From NCBI GenBank assembly GCA_038734945.1, contig JAVYOA010000002.1, forward strand, positions 186,001-250,000: a DNA stretch of 64,000 bases. Reading direction: 5' to 3'. Origin of the DNA: Fervidicoccaceae archaeon (lineage in GTDB: Archaea > Thermoproteota > Thermoprotei_A > Sulfolobales > Fervidicoccaceae). How positions within the stretch are numbered: position 1 is the first letter of the stretch; each line of letters opens with the position of its first letter. Positions 8,454 to 17,192 of this stretch are shown here, one piece after another. The position numbers and the translations under genes were made by a program. The notes under the pieces are model-generated. The model was given only the letters and a program-made list of their open reading frames with translations, was not told the DNA's origin and did not search any database.

Positions 8454-8897
8454 TTAGCTTTTCCTTTTTATCTTTTCGGCTTCCAGCTCACCCAGGCAAG
8501 ATCCCATGTTTTTAAGCAACTCCACCAAGTATCCCAGTCCTTTCTGAACTTTGGGATCTCTCATTTCTTTCAGAAGTCCTAAAATGCCCAGGCGGGGAGC
8601 CTTCTGGGGTGATGATGAGGAAACCGTGCTTAGGAGGCATAGTGCTGTATCCTCTGTATTCTCTTTCAAGTCAGCTATCTTGTCCGAATTCAACCTCCTG
8701 GAGGCCTCAAGCATAGCTCCAAGCAGGACTCCCAGCCTAAGAAGGCTCGTATCAGCCTGCATCCCGGAAAGCGCCTTCTGTGAGTCGGATAGCATTTCCT
8801 TCAGCATTCCCAGAATACCAGATTTCTTTAGCTCTACAGCTATTTCCAATAGATCCTTAATGGCTTGAATTTCAATTTCATTGGAATCGGATTCCAT
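8454..8897 (-). CDS. DUF1641-type protein, partner of the SQR-like flavoprotein
   Basis: About 147 residues. The C-terminal segment MRDPKVQKGLGYLVELLKNMG (residues split: MRDPKVQKGL then GYLVELLKNMG) is the hallmark of DUF1641, a helical family found next to sulfide:quinone oxidoreductase-like flavoproteins and formate dehydrogenases. The N-terminal two thirds are amphipathic helices. The ATG at 8897 is preceded by GGTGAT, which decides the start; the frame opens at a GTG at 8906. It begins 12 bases after the flavoprotein stop. Probably an accessory or membrane-docking subunit; the biochemical role is not known. Confidence 0.82.
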   Translation of the reverse strand: MESDSNEIEIQAIKDLLEIAVELKKSGILGMLKEMLSDSQKALSGMQADTSLLRLGVLLGAMLEASRRLNSDKIADLKENTEDTALCLLSTVSSSSPQKAPRLGILGLLKEMRDPKVQKGLGYLVELLKNMGSCLGELEAEKIKRKS

Positions 8898-8909
8898 GAC
8901 TATCACCTA

Positions 8910-10082
8910 TCAAAATTTAAATCTATCAAGCCAACCCTTGTAGAAGCCACGCTTCACCAATCTCATTGCAAAGTTCTCAGCGATATTGTAGCAGTTGCTC
9001 CAATCATATTTCTCTCCTTTGAGCTCAATTTCACAGAGGCCGAGAAAACCCTTATCACCGCAATAAGCTACACATGCTACTGGATGAATTTCATGTATAT
9101 CCTCCACTCCGTACTGCTCATTTAAGAACAAGGTGGCTGCTTTATATGTTGCAGTGTCAACGAAGACTCCAGCAGTTCCAAGCCCGACTGGAGGCATTGA
9201 ATGCTCCCCTGTCAGGAAAATGTTCTCATGTTCAGGGTGTCTGAAATCCTTTGTCCTCGCCTTCACGAATCTTTTGTCTTCATCAAACAGAAATACAGGA
9301 TCTTCGAGAACTTTTGGAGGCCTTGGAGGGGGAACTTTTATCAAGAGATCATAATTTTCCTCATAGTTCCTAGTTATTACTAGTTTCCTTTCATCATCAA
9401 CCCTCTCAATCCCATCGTGAGTTTTTATTTCAATTTGATGCTTTTCAAAATACTTCTGCCAGAGATTGCCTATATCCTTCCCTAGAGCCCATGAAATGTC
9501 TCTTCCATCATGGATTTTTGGACTAAGTATTAGGATCTCTGCCTTAATTCCTCTTACCTGGAACTTGTGTCCAAGAACTGTTGAGAACTCCATTGGATAT
9601 ATGCCACATCTGAAAGGCAGTTCTGGAACTGTCAGCACAACTTTTCCTCCTCTGAAATTCCTTATGGCCTTGTTCAGCTCCAGAGCACTTTCCGGTTCAT
9701 AGTTATGAAAACCAGCTCTCTCATATCCAGGTATAGCATCCCATCCATTCCTCAAGCCGAGAGTAACAAAGAGATATTCGTAGTCCATCGTTCTTCCATC
9801 ATTTAGATGAACGCTGTTCTTCTCTGGATCAATTTTTGTGGCTTCACCCTTCACAAACTTTACGCCATAGCTCTCTAGAGAATAAAGCGGGGCTCTTGTC
9901 TCATCGATGGATATCCCCTCCAGAGCTATATCCATCCAAAGGGGAGGCATGTAGTGCCATTCATCCCTGTTTATTACCACGATGTCCATGTCCAGATTGT
10001 GCTTCCTCTTGGCATCAGCCAGCGCAAGAGCAGCAACTACTCCACCAGCTCCTCCTCCCAGAATAACAATTTTCTTTGACAA
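8910..10082 (-). CDS. Sulfide:quinone oxidoreductase-like FAD flavoprotein
   Basis: About 390 residues. The N-terminal dinucleotide-binding motif KKIVILGGGAGGVVAA, the second pyridine-nucleotide/FAD strand VVLTVPELPFRCGIYPME (about 149-166) and the FAD-end motif IFLTGEHSMPPVGLGTAG place it in the SQR/FCSD/NDH-2 group. The Cys in PFRCGIYP is at the position of a catalytic SQR cysteine, and two more lie in CVAYCGDKGFLGLC. Sulfide oxidation with electrons to quinone at the membrane face is the likeliest role, but related NADH dehydrogenases cannot be excluded. The start may be GTG 10091, ATG 10088 or TTG 10082; GGTG favours 10082. Confidence 0.85.
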   Translation of the reverse strand: MSKKIVILGGGAGGVVAALALADAKRKHNLDMDIVVINRDEWHYMPPLWMDIALEGISIDETRAPLYSLESYGVKFVKGEATKIDPEKNSVHLNDGRTMDYEYLFVTLGLRNGWDAIPGYERAGFHNYEPESALELNKAIRNFRGGKVVLTVPELPFRCGIYPMEFSTVLGHKFQVRGIKAEILILSPKIHDGRDISWALGKDIGNLWQKYFEKHQIEIKTHDGIERVDDERKLVITRNYEENYDLLIKVPPPRPPKVLEDPVFLFDEDKRFVKARTKDFRHPEHENIFLTGEHSMPPVGLGTAGVFVDTATYKAATLFLNEQYGVEDIHEIHPVACVAYCGDKGFLGLCEIELKGEKYDWSNCYNIAENFAMRLVKRGFYKGWLDRFKF

Positions 10083-10327
10083 TCTCATCACCCTTCATAT
10101 TTGGATTCGATTAATAATATAAAAAATTACAGTGTGAATATGATAGCTGGAGTCGTGCAATCTTTAAAGGAGTTTAATTTTGTGAAGTTTTTCAAGATTT
10201 TTTACGCTTCACTTTCCCTTCAATCCTGTATGGGTTCTCGGTGCTATTCCTAGAATTAACTGTTTTTTGGGGCTGATGACCGCTTCCCGCGAAATACATT
10301 TAAAAGCAGTTAGACAGAGTATTTCTA

Positions 10328-10384
10328 AGATAATCCCGGTGGTATTACCTAGGGAATTGCCCGTTTTAGTGCGATTTTTGTTTT
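10328..10384 (+). ncRNA. Candidate short transcript in a 397-base intergenic region
   Basis: The stretch 10092-10488 has no credible gene. Within it a good archaeal promoter (BRE-like CGAAAT then TTTAAAA at 10299-10305) predicts initiation near 10328, and the T-runs TTTTTGTTTTT at about 10374-10385 look like an archaeal terminator. That leaves a transcript of about 55 nt without start codon or recognisable C/D or H/ACA boxes. A second TATA-like element (ATTATATAG, about 10453-10461) belongs to the zinc-ribbon gene at 10489. The RNA is inferred, not demonstrated. Confidence 0.3.
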
Positions 10385-10488
10385 TAATTCTAATGAGTGC
10401 TCAATGGTAATATAGAGCTGTTCTTGGTAATACTGTTAGCATAACTTCTAATTATTATATAGTATATTATGCTAGTTTTGGTGATATC

Positions 10489-10785
10489 TTGCCAATCGTA
10501 TATAGATGCAGAAACTGCGGATATGTTCTTCACTATTTACAGAAGGTTGGACAGGATTACATAGGGATTCCTTCAATTAATGAAATAATGAGCAAGCATG
10601 GATACATATGTCCTAAGTGCAAGACAAAGCTCTCCAAACCATCTCAGGAAGATATTTTGATTACCACAATAGCAGTTGCTAAGAAAAGGGGAATGATACC
10701 TGTAAGAATAGGTGGTTCATACTACGTTCCAATGAGCATTTTAGACAAGCTAAAGGGAGAGGGCTTAGTGGAGGAAGAAAGCTAA
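10489..10785 (+). CDS. Zinc-ribbon protein
   Basis: A 98-residue protein with one zinc ribbon: CRNCGY (residues 7-12) and CPKCKTK (about 41-47) supply four cysteines. The second half (ILITTIAVAKKRGMIPVRIG) resembles a small winged or alpha-beta domain ending in YYVPMSILDKLKGEG. I do not recognise a named family; similar short zinc proteins are common in crenarchaea. The TTG start at 10489 follows GGTGATA directly after a TATA box, so the leader is very short. It is convergent with the kinase gene, sharing the junction at 10785/10786. Confidence 0.65.
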   Translation: MPIVYRCRNCGYVLHYLQKVGQDYIGIPSINEIMSKHGYICPKCKTKLSKPSQEDILITTIAVAKKRGMIPVRIGGSYYVPMSILDKLKGEGLVEEES

Positions 10786-11484
10786 TTACTTGGAGAGAAT
10801 GTGACTTATTTTTTCCAGAATTTTTTCATCCGGTTTATTGAGTTTTCTCAGTTCCTTGTAGGACTTAGCTATTTCCAGAAGTTCTCCAATGTCTTTTTCG
10901 GATAAACCCAGCTTTTCTTTCAGAGTAGATGAGATGATGTTTTTTGAAAAGAAGAGCTGTGAGAGAACTTGAGTTAGATTGGATGCACTCCTACTCACAC
11001 TTGCGCTTCCGAAATCTATGAAAATTGGGGTTTCCTCAACAAAAATGACATGTTCTCCTACTCTGGAGAGCTCTCCATGAGCGATCCCAATGTTATCCAG
11101 CTCTACTGCTGCCTCAATCAGATTAATCAGCTTCCTCGATAGCAATTTTGGCTCATCCTTATCCACAATTTCCTTGACAATATTTCCACTAATCCTTTCC
11201 ATCAGGATGCAATATCTTGTATTCGCGAAGGCTCTAGGAGCTATTCTCTTTTTGGATTTCCAGCTGATAAGCCTGAGAATGTTTGCTTCTCTGTCTGCCC
11301 TGAGCATTCTATCGGTTCTCGAAATTTTGAGAACGAGATCGTCCTGAAAAAGAAAAATCGCAGAATCTGTTCCCTTAGAGAGAAACTCGAGCTCTCTTTT
11401 TTCCATTAGTAGAACGCTGCAGTCCCAGGTAAGCATTTGGCATTGCTCTTTATGGTGTGGAGGATAGCAAATCGAAGTGGCCAT
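10786..11484 (-). CDS. Archaeal serine/threonine protein kinase-like protein (COG2112-type)
   Basis: A 232-residue compact protein kinase fold. FLSKGTDSAIFLFQDDLVLKISR is the glycine loop and VAIK-lysine region (residues ~35-56), CILMERISGN is the hinge, IAHGELSRVGEHVIF replaces the HRD catalytic loop (HGELS), and IFIDFGSAS is the DFG motif (about 154-162). This matches the short archaeal kinases grouped in COG2112. Substrates are unknown. A TATA-like ATATAAGAG lies about 25 bases before the predicted start, consistent with a nearly leaderless transcript; an internal ATG (MEKRELEF) at 11406 is an alternative. Confidence 0.78.
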   Translation of the reverse strand: MATSICYPPHHKEQCQMLTWDCSVLLMEKRELEFLSKGTDSAIFLFQDDLVLKISRTDRMLRADREANILRLISWKSKKRIAPRAFANTRYCILMERISGNIVKEIVDKDEPKLLSRKLINLIEAAVELDNIGIAHGELSRVGEHVIFVEETPIFIDFGSASVSRSASNLTQVLSQLFFSKNIISSTLKEKLGLSEKDIGELLEIAKSYKELRKLNKPDEKILEKISHILSK

Positions 11485-11672
11485 ATTACCATCGTACCAT
11501 CTTATGAAAAACTTCTCTTATATTTCATGACCAGAAGATCCTTTTCGATTGAGGTAGGAAGAAGAATGAAGACGGAAAGCATATAGCATAAGGTTACATA
11601 TCATTGAAGCCAGAGAGGTATAAGAAATTTCTACTATCTAAGAAGCAGTGCTTGCCTATATTTCTACGCATC

Positions 11673-13112
11673 TCATTGAAAGAGAACTCTTTCCTCAGTT
11701 TCTCCCCTTAGTTCCTGGAGATATCTGGGCAACAGCCACCTGGGCTTTCCAATCTGAAAAAGGAGAAGCCATCTAGATGCTTCATCCTCTGCAGACATCT
11801 TTTCGCTATTCAATCTGTACAGTCTAATTTCTCCACTCTTCAGATCTCCAGCCAAGACCTCATCTAGCCTATCTTTTAGGAGCTGCAGAGGAGACCTTTT
11901 GTAGCGGATGTAAAGGGCATGAAGTCTTCCGTCATCTTCGAACCATGGTCCAGCCATTGGAATAGTCATGTACTTTTGAAGAAATTCAATGGAGTTCTCC
12001 TTTGTAAAGAAGGGAGGACCATTAATGCTGCCTAAGGGCTCCAGCATCTTTTCCTCGATTAAGCATGCTATAAGCGCTCTCTCTCTTTCATCTGTCCAGC
12101 AGTCACAGCGAATGACATTGAAATTGTTTCTCTCTAGGATTCCTCGAATTGATTTGGATGACCTCTTGAGCTCCCCCCAGAGAATGTCCGGATGAGGTGT
12201 GCTCTTTAGCTTGACATCTAGGACAACTGTGTGGTCGCTGTAAATTTCCAGCGGCAATTTTTTCGCCTCTTCGAGAAGAAGCAGCTCCGTTTTCTGTGAG
12301 AAATAGTACAAGCTGGGTCTTTCTAAATAGAGAGTTGAAGCGAGAGAAAGTTCTGCCATTTTTTTCCGTGTTAGAGCAGCAGCTACATTTCTTAGGGGAT
12401 CGGCTGGATCTGGTAGTATCATGGGTGATTCTGGGTATCTTTTTCTGAGCTGCTTGATAGTATTCTGATCTGACTCAAAGCTAATAATTACATGAGATCT
12501 CCATTTGGCTGCTTCATCCAGCAGTTCTCTGAAGCCTCCAAATTTAATAGTTAAAAGCTCAGCAAGATACCCGGAAAAGCCTCCAACCTTAACTTCTGCA
12601 CCATACACACCTGTTCCCTTCATGAATGCCTTGACTAGTCTTATCTCATCTCTCAAATTCTCATCAGTGTGCTCTAGAACAAATTTTGTATGCAGGGGGG
12701 TTCTATCAACAGCTGTCCTTGGTCTACCGCTCTCCTTCATTTTCAGTGATGGGACAATGTCAATGTTGAAACCATCCTTAGACAAAGTCAAATAGGGATG
12801 CTCAGCATATGAGATTCTGGGATTTAGATCCGCCATTTCCTTAGCTGCTTTTTCAACGATTTTCTTGAAATCCTCCCTAGACATTTCCTCTTCAAATATT
12901 ACGAAGATGTCCATTTCCGGATCATTTCTGAGCCAGGTGTCCTTAGCAATGCTCCCTTGAAGGCGAATATCGAAGGGAGAAGAGTAGTTTGATGAGAGTA
13001 TTCTCTGCATTCTCTCCCTTATGTCTTCGAAGGCTTTCTGAGCTCTTTCCTTATCTTCATCTCTCGGCTTTACCCATCTCAGAACTCTCAGCTCTGGTTC
13101 GGCAATGGTCAT
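11673..13112 (-). CDS. cca: Archaeal (class I) CCA-adding tRNA nucleotidyltransferase
   Basis: A 479-residue enzyme that adds or repairs the 3' CCA of tRNAs, which is needed here because neither tRNA gene in the window encodes CCA. The class I head domain is clear: LQGSIAKDTWLRNDPEMDIF (about residues 49-68) contains GS and the metal-binding D-x-D, with a third acidic position in GFNIDIVPSLK (about 113-123). The tail continues with RLVKAFMKGTGVYGAEVKVGG. Length is close to other archaeal CCA enzymes. It starts 6 bases after thpR, a common archaeal gene pair. Confidence 0.95.
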   Translation of the reverse strand: MTIAEPELRVLRWVKPRDEDKERAQKAFEDIRERMQRILSSNYSSPFDIRLQGSIAKDTWLRNDPEMDIFVIFEEEMSREDFKKIVEKAAKEMADLNPRISYAEHPYLTLSKDGFNIDIVPSLKMKESGRPRTAVDRTPLHTKFVLEHTDENLRDEIRLVKAFMKGTGVYGAEVKVGGFSGYLAELLTIKFGGFRELLDEAAKWRSHVIISFESDQNTIKQLRKRYPESPMILPDPADPLRNVAAALTRKKMAELSLASTLYLERPSLYYFSQKTELLLLEEAKKLPLEIYSDHTVVLDVKLKSTPHPDILWGELKRSSKSIRGILERNNFNVIRCDCWTDERERALIACLIEEKMLEPLGSINGPPFFTKENSIEFLQKYMTIPMAGPWFEDDGRLHALYIRYKRSPLQLLKDRLDEVLAGDLKSGEIRLYRLNSEKMSAEDEASRWLLLFQIGKPRWLLPRYLQELRGETEERVLFQ

Positions 13113-13118
13113 GGAGGT

Positions 13119-13682
13119 TCATCCGAGCATTTTTTGAATGAAGAGATCCTTATATATTGGACCCTTTGGAGTAAGAATGCTCTCCTTCAGCTTTATTTCA
13201 TTGAATTCCTCATCTCCAAAAACCATATCAGCATTTTTCTCTATGAAGGAAGCAAGCTTTTCAATGTTCCTTTTTCCCTTAACTCTCCCCAAGGTTAGAT
13301 GTGGAACAAAGTTTCTCTCTTTTTCAAAACTAATCCTATGTTCTCTCAATGCAGATTCAACTTTTTTCTGTAGCTGCACTATTTCCTGAGAGCCTCTTTT
13401 TATTCCAACCCAGACAACTCTTGGAGAATGGATCGTCGGAAAAGCCCCCATTCCTACCAGCTGGGCAGAGATTGGAGGGCTCACTACTTCGCTGATTGCT
13501 GATTTGATCTCCTCAACAATATCCTCCTCTACCTCCCCTATGAAGACAAGCGTTATGTGTAGGTTCTCAGGCTCAACCATCTTTATTGGAACTCCCAGAT
13601 ATTCGATGGATCGCTCTATTTCTATCAGCTTGTTTATCAAGGCTGGATTTTTCACCTCAACTGCTATGAAAACTCTCTTCAA
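13119..13682 (-). CDS. thpR: RNA 2',3'-cyclic phosphodiesterase (2'-5' RNA ligase family)
   Basis: A 187-residue member of the 2H phosphoesterase superfamily. Both catalytic HxTx motifs are present: HITLVFIGE (about residues 46-54) and HLTLGRVKG (about 126-134). The family hydrolyses 2',3'-cyclic phosphates and in vitro joins tRNA halves by 2'-5' bonds, so a role in RNA-end processing after tRNA splicing is plausible. The TTG start at 13682 follows GAGG with 10-base spacing. It is the first gene of the thpR-cca pair. Confidence 0.92.
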   Translation of the reverse strand: MKRVFIAVEVKNPALINKLIEIERSIEYLGVPIKMVEPENLHITLVFIGEVEEDIVEEIKSAISEVVSPPISAQLVGMGAFPTIHSPRVVWVGIKRGSQEIVQLQKKVESALREHRISFEKERNFVPHLTLGRVKGKRNIEKLASFIEKNADMVFGDEEFNEIKLKESILTPKGPIYKDLFIQKMLG

Positions 13683-13825
13683 TGTTTATGCGCCTCAAGA
13701 GATCTATGCTCAGATTTAGCTTTTAAGCTCTATTGAAATTCCGCAATATGAGATAATGAAAAAGAATAGTTTAATAATCTTCTAAAGGAATTTTTTAGCG
13801 GGTTAATTTAGAAAGGTGCATGCAC

Positions 13826-14071
13826 ATGGCAGACTATCTAGAAGAGCTGAGAGATAAAATATCTCTGAAGCTAAATGAGAAAGGAATCAAAATCCTTCCG
13901 AGAACAGGAATGTTGAGGTTGGTGAAGGATAACGAAATTGTCATGGTCCTTTCGGACAAGGGCGACTACATCGAAATGAGCTATAAGGGACAGACCTACA
14001 AGTATGATAAGTGGTACACAAAGCCAGAGCACTTGGCCCCAGTAATATTAAGGCAGTTTGGGGCTGAATGA
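13826..14071 (+). CDS. Small conserved-looking protein upstream of thrC
   Basis: About 81 residues, family not recognised. It begins with a charged helix (ADYLEELRDKISLKLNEKG) and continues with beta strands (MLRLVKDNEIVMVLSDKGD) and an aromatic-rich end (KYDKWYTKPEHLAPVIL). AAAGGTG at 13812-13818 has better spacing to ATG 13826 than to ATG 13820. Its stop overlaps the thrC start by 4 bases (ATGA), so it is translationally coupled to threonine synthase. No function is suggested by sequence. Confidence 0.65.
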   Translation: MADYLEELRDKISLKLNEKGIKILPRTGMLRLVKDNEIVMVLSDKGDYIEMSYKGQTYKYDKWYTKPEHLAPVILRQFGAE

Positions 14072-15105
14072 AGTTGGAATTCAGTTTCACCTGTCCAAAC
14101 TGCGGCTTTACCTCCAAGAAACCTACCAAGGATTGGAAATGCCCCAACTGTGGAGCTCCACTGAACGCTATTGCGAAGAGGACCCCCAGAATAAGAAGCA
14201 TTTTGGGAGAGGGAAATACCCCATCATTGAAGGTGAGAAAAGAGAATAGGGATTTGATATTCAAGCTAGAATATCTCAATCCATCGGGAAGCTTTAAGGA
14301 TAGGGGGACAGCCTTCACAGCTCAGTATTTCCTTGCGAAGGAGAAGTGCTCCTCGTTTGTCGAGGACTCCTCTGGGAATACCGGTGTGTCAACAGCAGCA
14401 TATGCTGCAAAGCTTGGAATTAAAGCAAACATATTCGCTCCAAAGACAATTGCTCCTACAAAAGCCAAGCTGCTCTCTCTGCTAGGAGCAACGCTCCATA
14501 TAACCGAAACTAGAGAACAAGCATATGAAAGCGCTCTGAGAATGATTAGAGAGGATAGCAGTGCATGCTATATAGGGCACATGGTGAACCCTCTATTTAA
14601 TTTTGGGATGTCGTTCATGATTGAAGAAGTTCTCAGAAGTTGGGGAGGAGGATTTACAGATGTCGTCCTTCCTCTGTCTTCAGGCACCCTGCTTCTTGGA
14701 ATTTATCAAGGTTTTCAGAGGAATCTAAAGAGAAATGGTTTCATGCCAAAGCTCTGGGCTGTGCAGCCAACCAGGATAAACTATTTGAGAGGAAAGGCCA
14801 AAATAGTGAGAGATGCCTCAGGTCCCTCAGATCTAGCAGATGCCCTTGTTGTCTCCAATCCCCCCAGGCTGAATGACATAGTCAGTGCCATAAATTCCTC
14901 AGGAGGAGGAGCTATCATTGTCAATGATGAAGACATTAAGTTTGGGATGAGAGCTCTCTACTCCATGGGACTCCTCGTCGAACCTTCAAGTGCCGTGATA
15001 TGGCCTGCGCTCGAGCACTTGGAGAAGAGTGGGCTTATCGGAAACAAGGTCCTCGTCCCTCTGACAGGTTCTGGACTGAAATATATAGATTTAATCAATT
15101 TGTGA
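14068..15105 (+). CDS. thrC: Threonine synthase
   Basis: A 345-residue PLP enzyme converting O-phosphohomoserine to threonine. The N-terminus has a zinc-ribbon-like pair (CPNCGF and CPNCGA, residues 6-29) common in archaeal threonine synthases. The PLP lysine is in NPSGSFKDRG (about residues 72-81), SSGNTG binds the cofactor phosphate side, and LTGSGLKY is near the C-terminus. A cysteate synthase or diaminopropionate enzyme of the same family is possible but less likely. Expression is coupled to the small gene at 13826. Confidence 0.9.
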   Translation: MKLEFSFTCPNCGFTSKKPTKDWKCPNCGAPLNAIAKRTPRIRSILGEGNTPSLKVRKENRDLIFKLEYLNPSGSFKDRGTAFTAQYFLAKEKCSSFVEDSSGNTGVSTAAYAAKLGIKANIFAPKTIAPTKAKLLSLLGATLHITETREQAYESALRMIREDSSACYIGHMVNPLFNFGMSFMIEEVLRSWGGGFTDVVLPLSSGTLLLGIYQGFQRNLKRNGFMPKLWAVQPTRINYLRGKAKIVRDASGPSDLADALVVSNPPRLNDIVSAINSSGGGAIIVNDEDIKFGMRALYSMGLLVEPSSAVIWPALEHLEKSGLIGNKVLVPLTGSGLKYIDLINL

Positions 15106-15142
15106 TAACAATAGATGTTTTTTAAAATCTAGATTGTTATCA
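15103..15142. repeat. Inverted repeat at the thrC stop; rest of 15106-15419 has no gene
   Basis: TGATAACAAT (15103-15112, including the thrC stop) and ATTGTTATCA (15133-15142) are perfect 10-bp arms, extended by AGAT/ATCT inside, with a T-rich loop. It could be a 3' hairpin or protein-binding dyad. The remaining AT-rich intergenic DNA to 15419 shows only a promoter for the next gene: TATAAAAAT near 15386-15394 and GGAGG/GGTG before the ATG at 15420. Confidence 0.45.
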
Positions 15143-15419
15143 ATTTGGGAAAAAAGCTTCAACAGTGAAAACCATGTCTCCATACGAAAATTGTATTTCC
15201 TTTGAAAATGCTGGATCGATATTTCAATTGAGTTTCTTCCTCGAAGAAAAGCATTAGATTTGAATAAATGGAGAGAAAATGCTAAATTATAACTGTTTCA
15301 TTAAATCATAGTAATTGAATGAAAAATAGCTAAAGGCAATGCTCTAGCACTGGTAAATTCAGAGCAGAGAAAATCCATGTTCATTATAAAAATAATTAGG
15401 GAGGAGTTGGTGGCTGTAG

Positions 15420-16511
15420 ATGTCTCAAGAAACCGCTAGCGAAAAGGAGTTCGAAGAAATAATTGAGAAACTGAAATCAAATACTGAATTGCTTATTTCA
15501 ACAGTTGAGCTGCTCCTCTACCTATACAAGAAGCAAATGGAGGGGAGAGATGAGATCCCTCATATAGGAGATAGGATAAGTTCAGCCTTTAACAGTATAG
15601 AGCTTGCTGCCTATGATTCCAACATCTCGCAGAATCTGATCAAGAATATTGAAGCTTGGAAAACAATTGAGGTTGATGTTGAGGGCAAAAAGAGATCTAT
15701 CTTGCTCTTCTTAGTTGATTTTAATATTCTAAGCATAAAGGAAGTTGAAAGAGTTATTGTATGTCCTATATGCAGCTCTCCAAGAGTGAGGGTGGTATTG
15801 CTTTGTCCTTATTGCGGATCAACGAATGTTGAGCCAAGTGAGATTGTCCAGCATTTCCTATGTGGATATGCAGGACCAAAATCTTCCTTCTTCTTTGGAG
15901 AGAAAATGATATGCCCAAACTGTAAGCAAAATGTAACCGAGAGAGATCTCAAGAAGCTTGGAAAGAGCTTTTATTGCGAATCATGCAGGAGGATATTTCG
16001 CAGTCCATCAGTTAAACTCATGTGTTTGAATTATTTAACAACTCTTCATCAGAAAAACTATCAGTTTGAATTGGTTGACTCAAAAATAAGGAAGCTTTAT
16101 GGCTATATCCTTACGAAAAAGGGAGAGGATTTGATTTTCGATGGGAGGATGCTGCTAGAGGCCCTCTCAGCTCTCCTTCCTCCAGCTTCCGGAATAAATA
16201 TTCTGAGGGGGGCTGAGGCAAAGGAATTCATCGAAAGAAAATACAACCTCAGGGATGTTGAGTTCTCAGCAATAGCGGTTAGGAATGAGAAAGTAGCAGC
16301 AATTGATATATTGGGAAAGGATCCTCTGCCATCAATACTGAAATCAGGAATAACTTCTTCGCTGAAAATTCCATACTTAGTAATCGCACACCCAGAATCG
16401 CTTAGATCTCTGACCAGCGTTGAGAAGGCCTATAGCAATGTGAGGATAAGGAGTATAATATCAGCTGACCTCAATGATTTGAAAAACGAAATTCTCTCTA
16501 TGCTTTCATGA
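15420..16511 (+). CDS. Multi-zinc-ribbon protein, possible TackOD1-like domain
   Basis: A 363-residue protein. The helical N-terminus (about 1-90) is followed by a cysteine-rich centre (about 115-205): CPICSSP, CPYCGST, HFLCGYAGP, CPNCKQN and CESCRRIF. The spacing of HxxCGY, CPNC and CESC resembles the TackOD1 output domain of TACK archaea, an assignment I am not certain of. Residues ~225-363 form an alpha-beta domain (VRIRSIISADLNDLKNEIL) with no cysteines. A regulatory or signalling role is likely for such domains. It is monocistronic, facing the Cas4-like gene. Confidence 0.6.
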   Translation: MSQETASEKEFEEIIEKLKSNTELLISTVELLLYLYKKQMEGRDEIPHIGDRISSAFNSIELAAYDSNISQNLIKNIEAWKTIEVDVEGKKRSILLFLVDFNILSIKEVERVIVCPICSSPRVRVVLLCPYCGSTNVEPSEIVQHFLCGYAGPKSSFFFGEKMICPNCKQNVTERDLKKLGKSFYCESCRRIFRSPSVKLMCLNYLTTLHQKNYQFELVDSKIRKLYGYILTKKGEDLIFDGRMLLEALSALLPPASGINILRGAEAKEFIERKYNLRDVEFSAIAVRNEKVAAIDILGKDPLPSILKSGITSSLKIPYLVIAHPESLRSLTSVEKAYSNVRIRSIISADLNDLKNEILSMLS

Positions 16512-16541
16512 AATTCAAGCGTTTTTCCTTGCTGCTATAGT

Positions 16542-17192
16542 TCATGCCTGGCTGAACGGGCAGAACCTAGAATATATGCAGCTCCTGCACTCCCAGTTCC
16601 AGAGTGGAACTTTCTCCTTGCTTAAATGCCTTCTCACCAATTCTGCTAAATCTATATTAGCTGAGGATACTGAGTACTCGGCGAACCTGTCTGGAGTCAC
16701 ATAGATTAGCGTTCCTTTCGTCACTCCAGTCATCTTCATGTAGATTTTCAACTGCATCATGTGATGTTCATGCGGGAGTCCTATGCCCGATCTCGCTGTC
16801 TTTATTTCAACAATGCTCTCGGGAGAGTAAGCGTCAATTCTTCCCTTGATAGTGTAGAGCTCTCCATCTACATTCACATCGAGGGAAAATTCCTTCTCGA
16901 TTTCATATCCCATATCACTCAATTGCTCTTGAATTCCTCTGTGGACCATATCTCCCAAAATCATATATGGCTCGAATTGAAAGGAGAGCTCAGTGTACTC
17001 TCTCCTGTAATCCCTCTTCAGAGGACAATAAGTTAGATCGGTTACATATATGATTTTTGGATTTTTCATGTCGGATATTCTTTCGTTGTAATCCTTCAGC
17101 CTCTCTATATAGAATTTCTTCAAAAGAAAAGAGAAAAGTTCTGAAGAGCTTGAATCTGCACTCAAACTGCTATCCCTTTTACCAGCTCTCAA
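16542..17192 (-). CDS. Cas4-like RecB-family nuclease (PD-(D/E)XK, iron-sulfur)
   Basis: A 216-residue protein with the Cas4 layout. A first Cys in TDLTYCPLKRDYR (about residue 57), H in LGDMVHRGIQEQL (about 84), GRIDAYSP (Asp) and SIVEIKTARSG (E-x-K) form the nuclease site, and the C-terminal CRSCIYSRFC supplies the other three cysteines of a 4Fe-4S cluster. Cas4 enzymes are 5'-3' exonucleases, but no CRISPR array or cas1/cas2 is in the window, so this is more likely a stand-alone DNA repair type nuclease. TTG 17192 is the outer start; an internal ATG (MKNPKIIY) is possible. Confidence 0.82.
   Translation of the reverse strand: MRAGKRDSSLSADSSSSELFSFLLKKFYIERLKDYNERISDMKNPKIIYVTDLTYCPLKRDYRREYTELSFQFEPYMILGDMVHRGIQEQLSDMGYEIEKEFSLDVNVDGELYTIKGRIDAYSPESIVEIKTARSGIGLPHEHHMMQLKIYMKMTGVTKGTLIYVTPDRFAEYSVSSANIDLAELVRRHLSKEKVPLWNWECRSCIYSRFCPFSQA

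Noticed and set aside
10272-10330. C box-like CTGATGA in the 10092-10488 gap
   Set aside because: No CTGA D or D' box follows at a usable distance, so a C/D sRNA is not supported.
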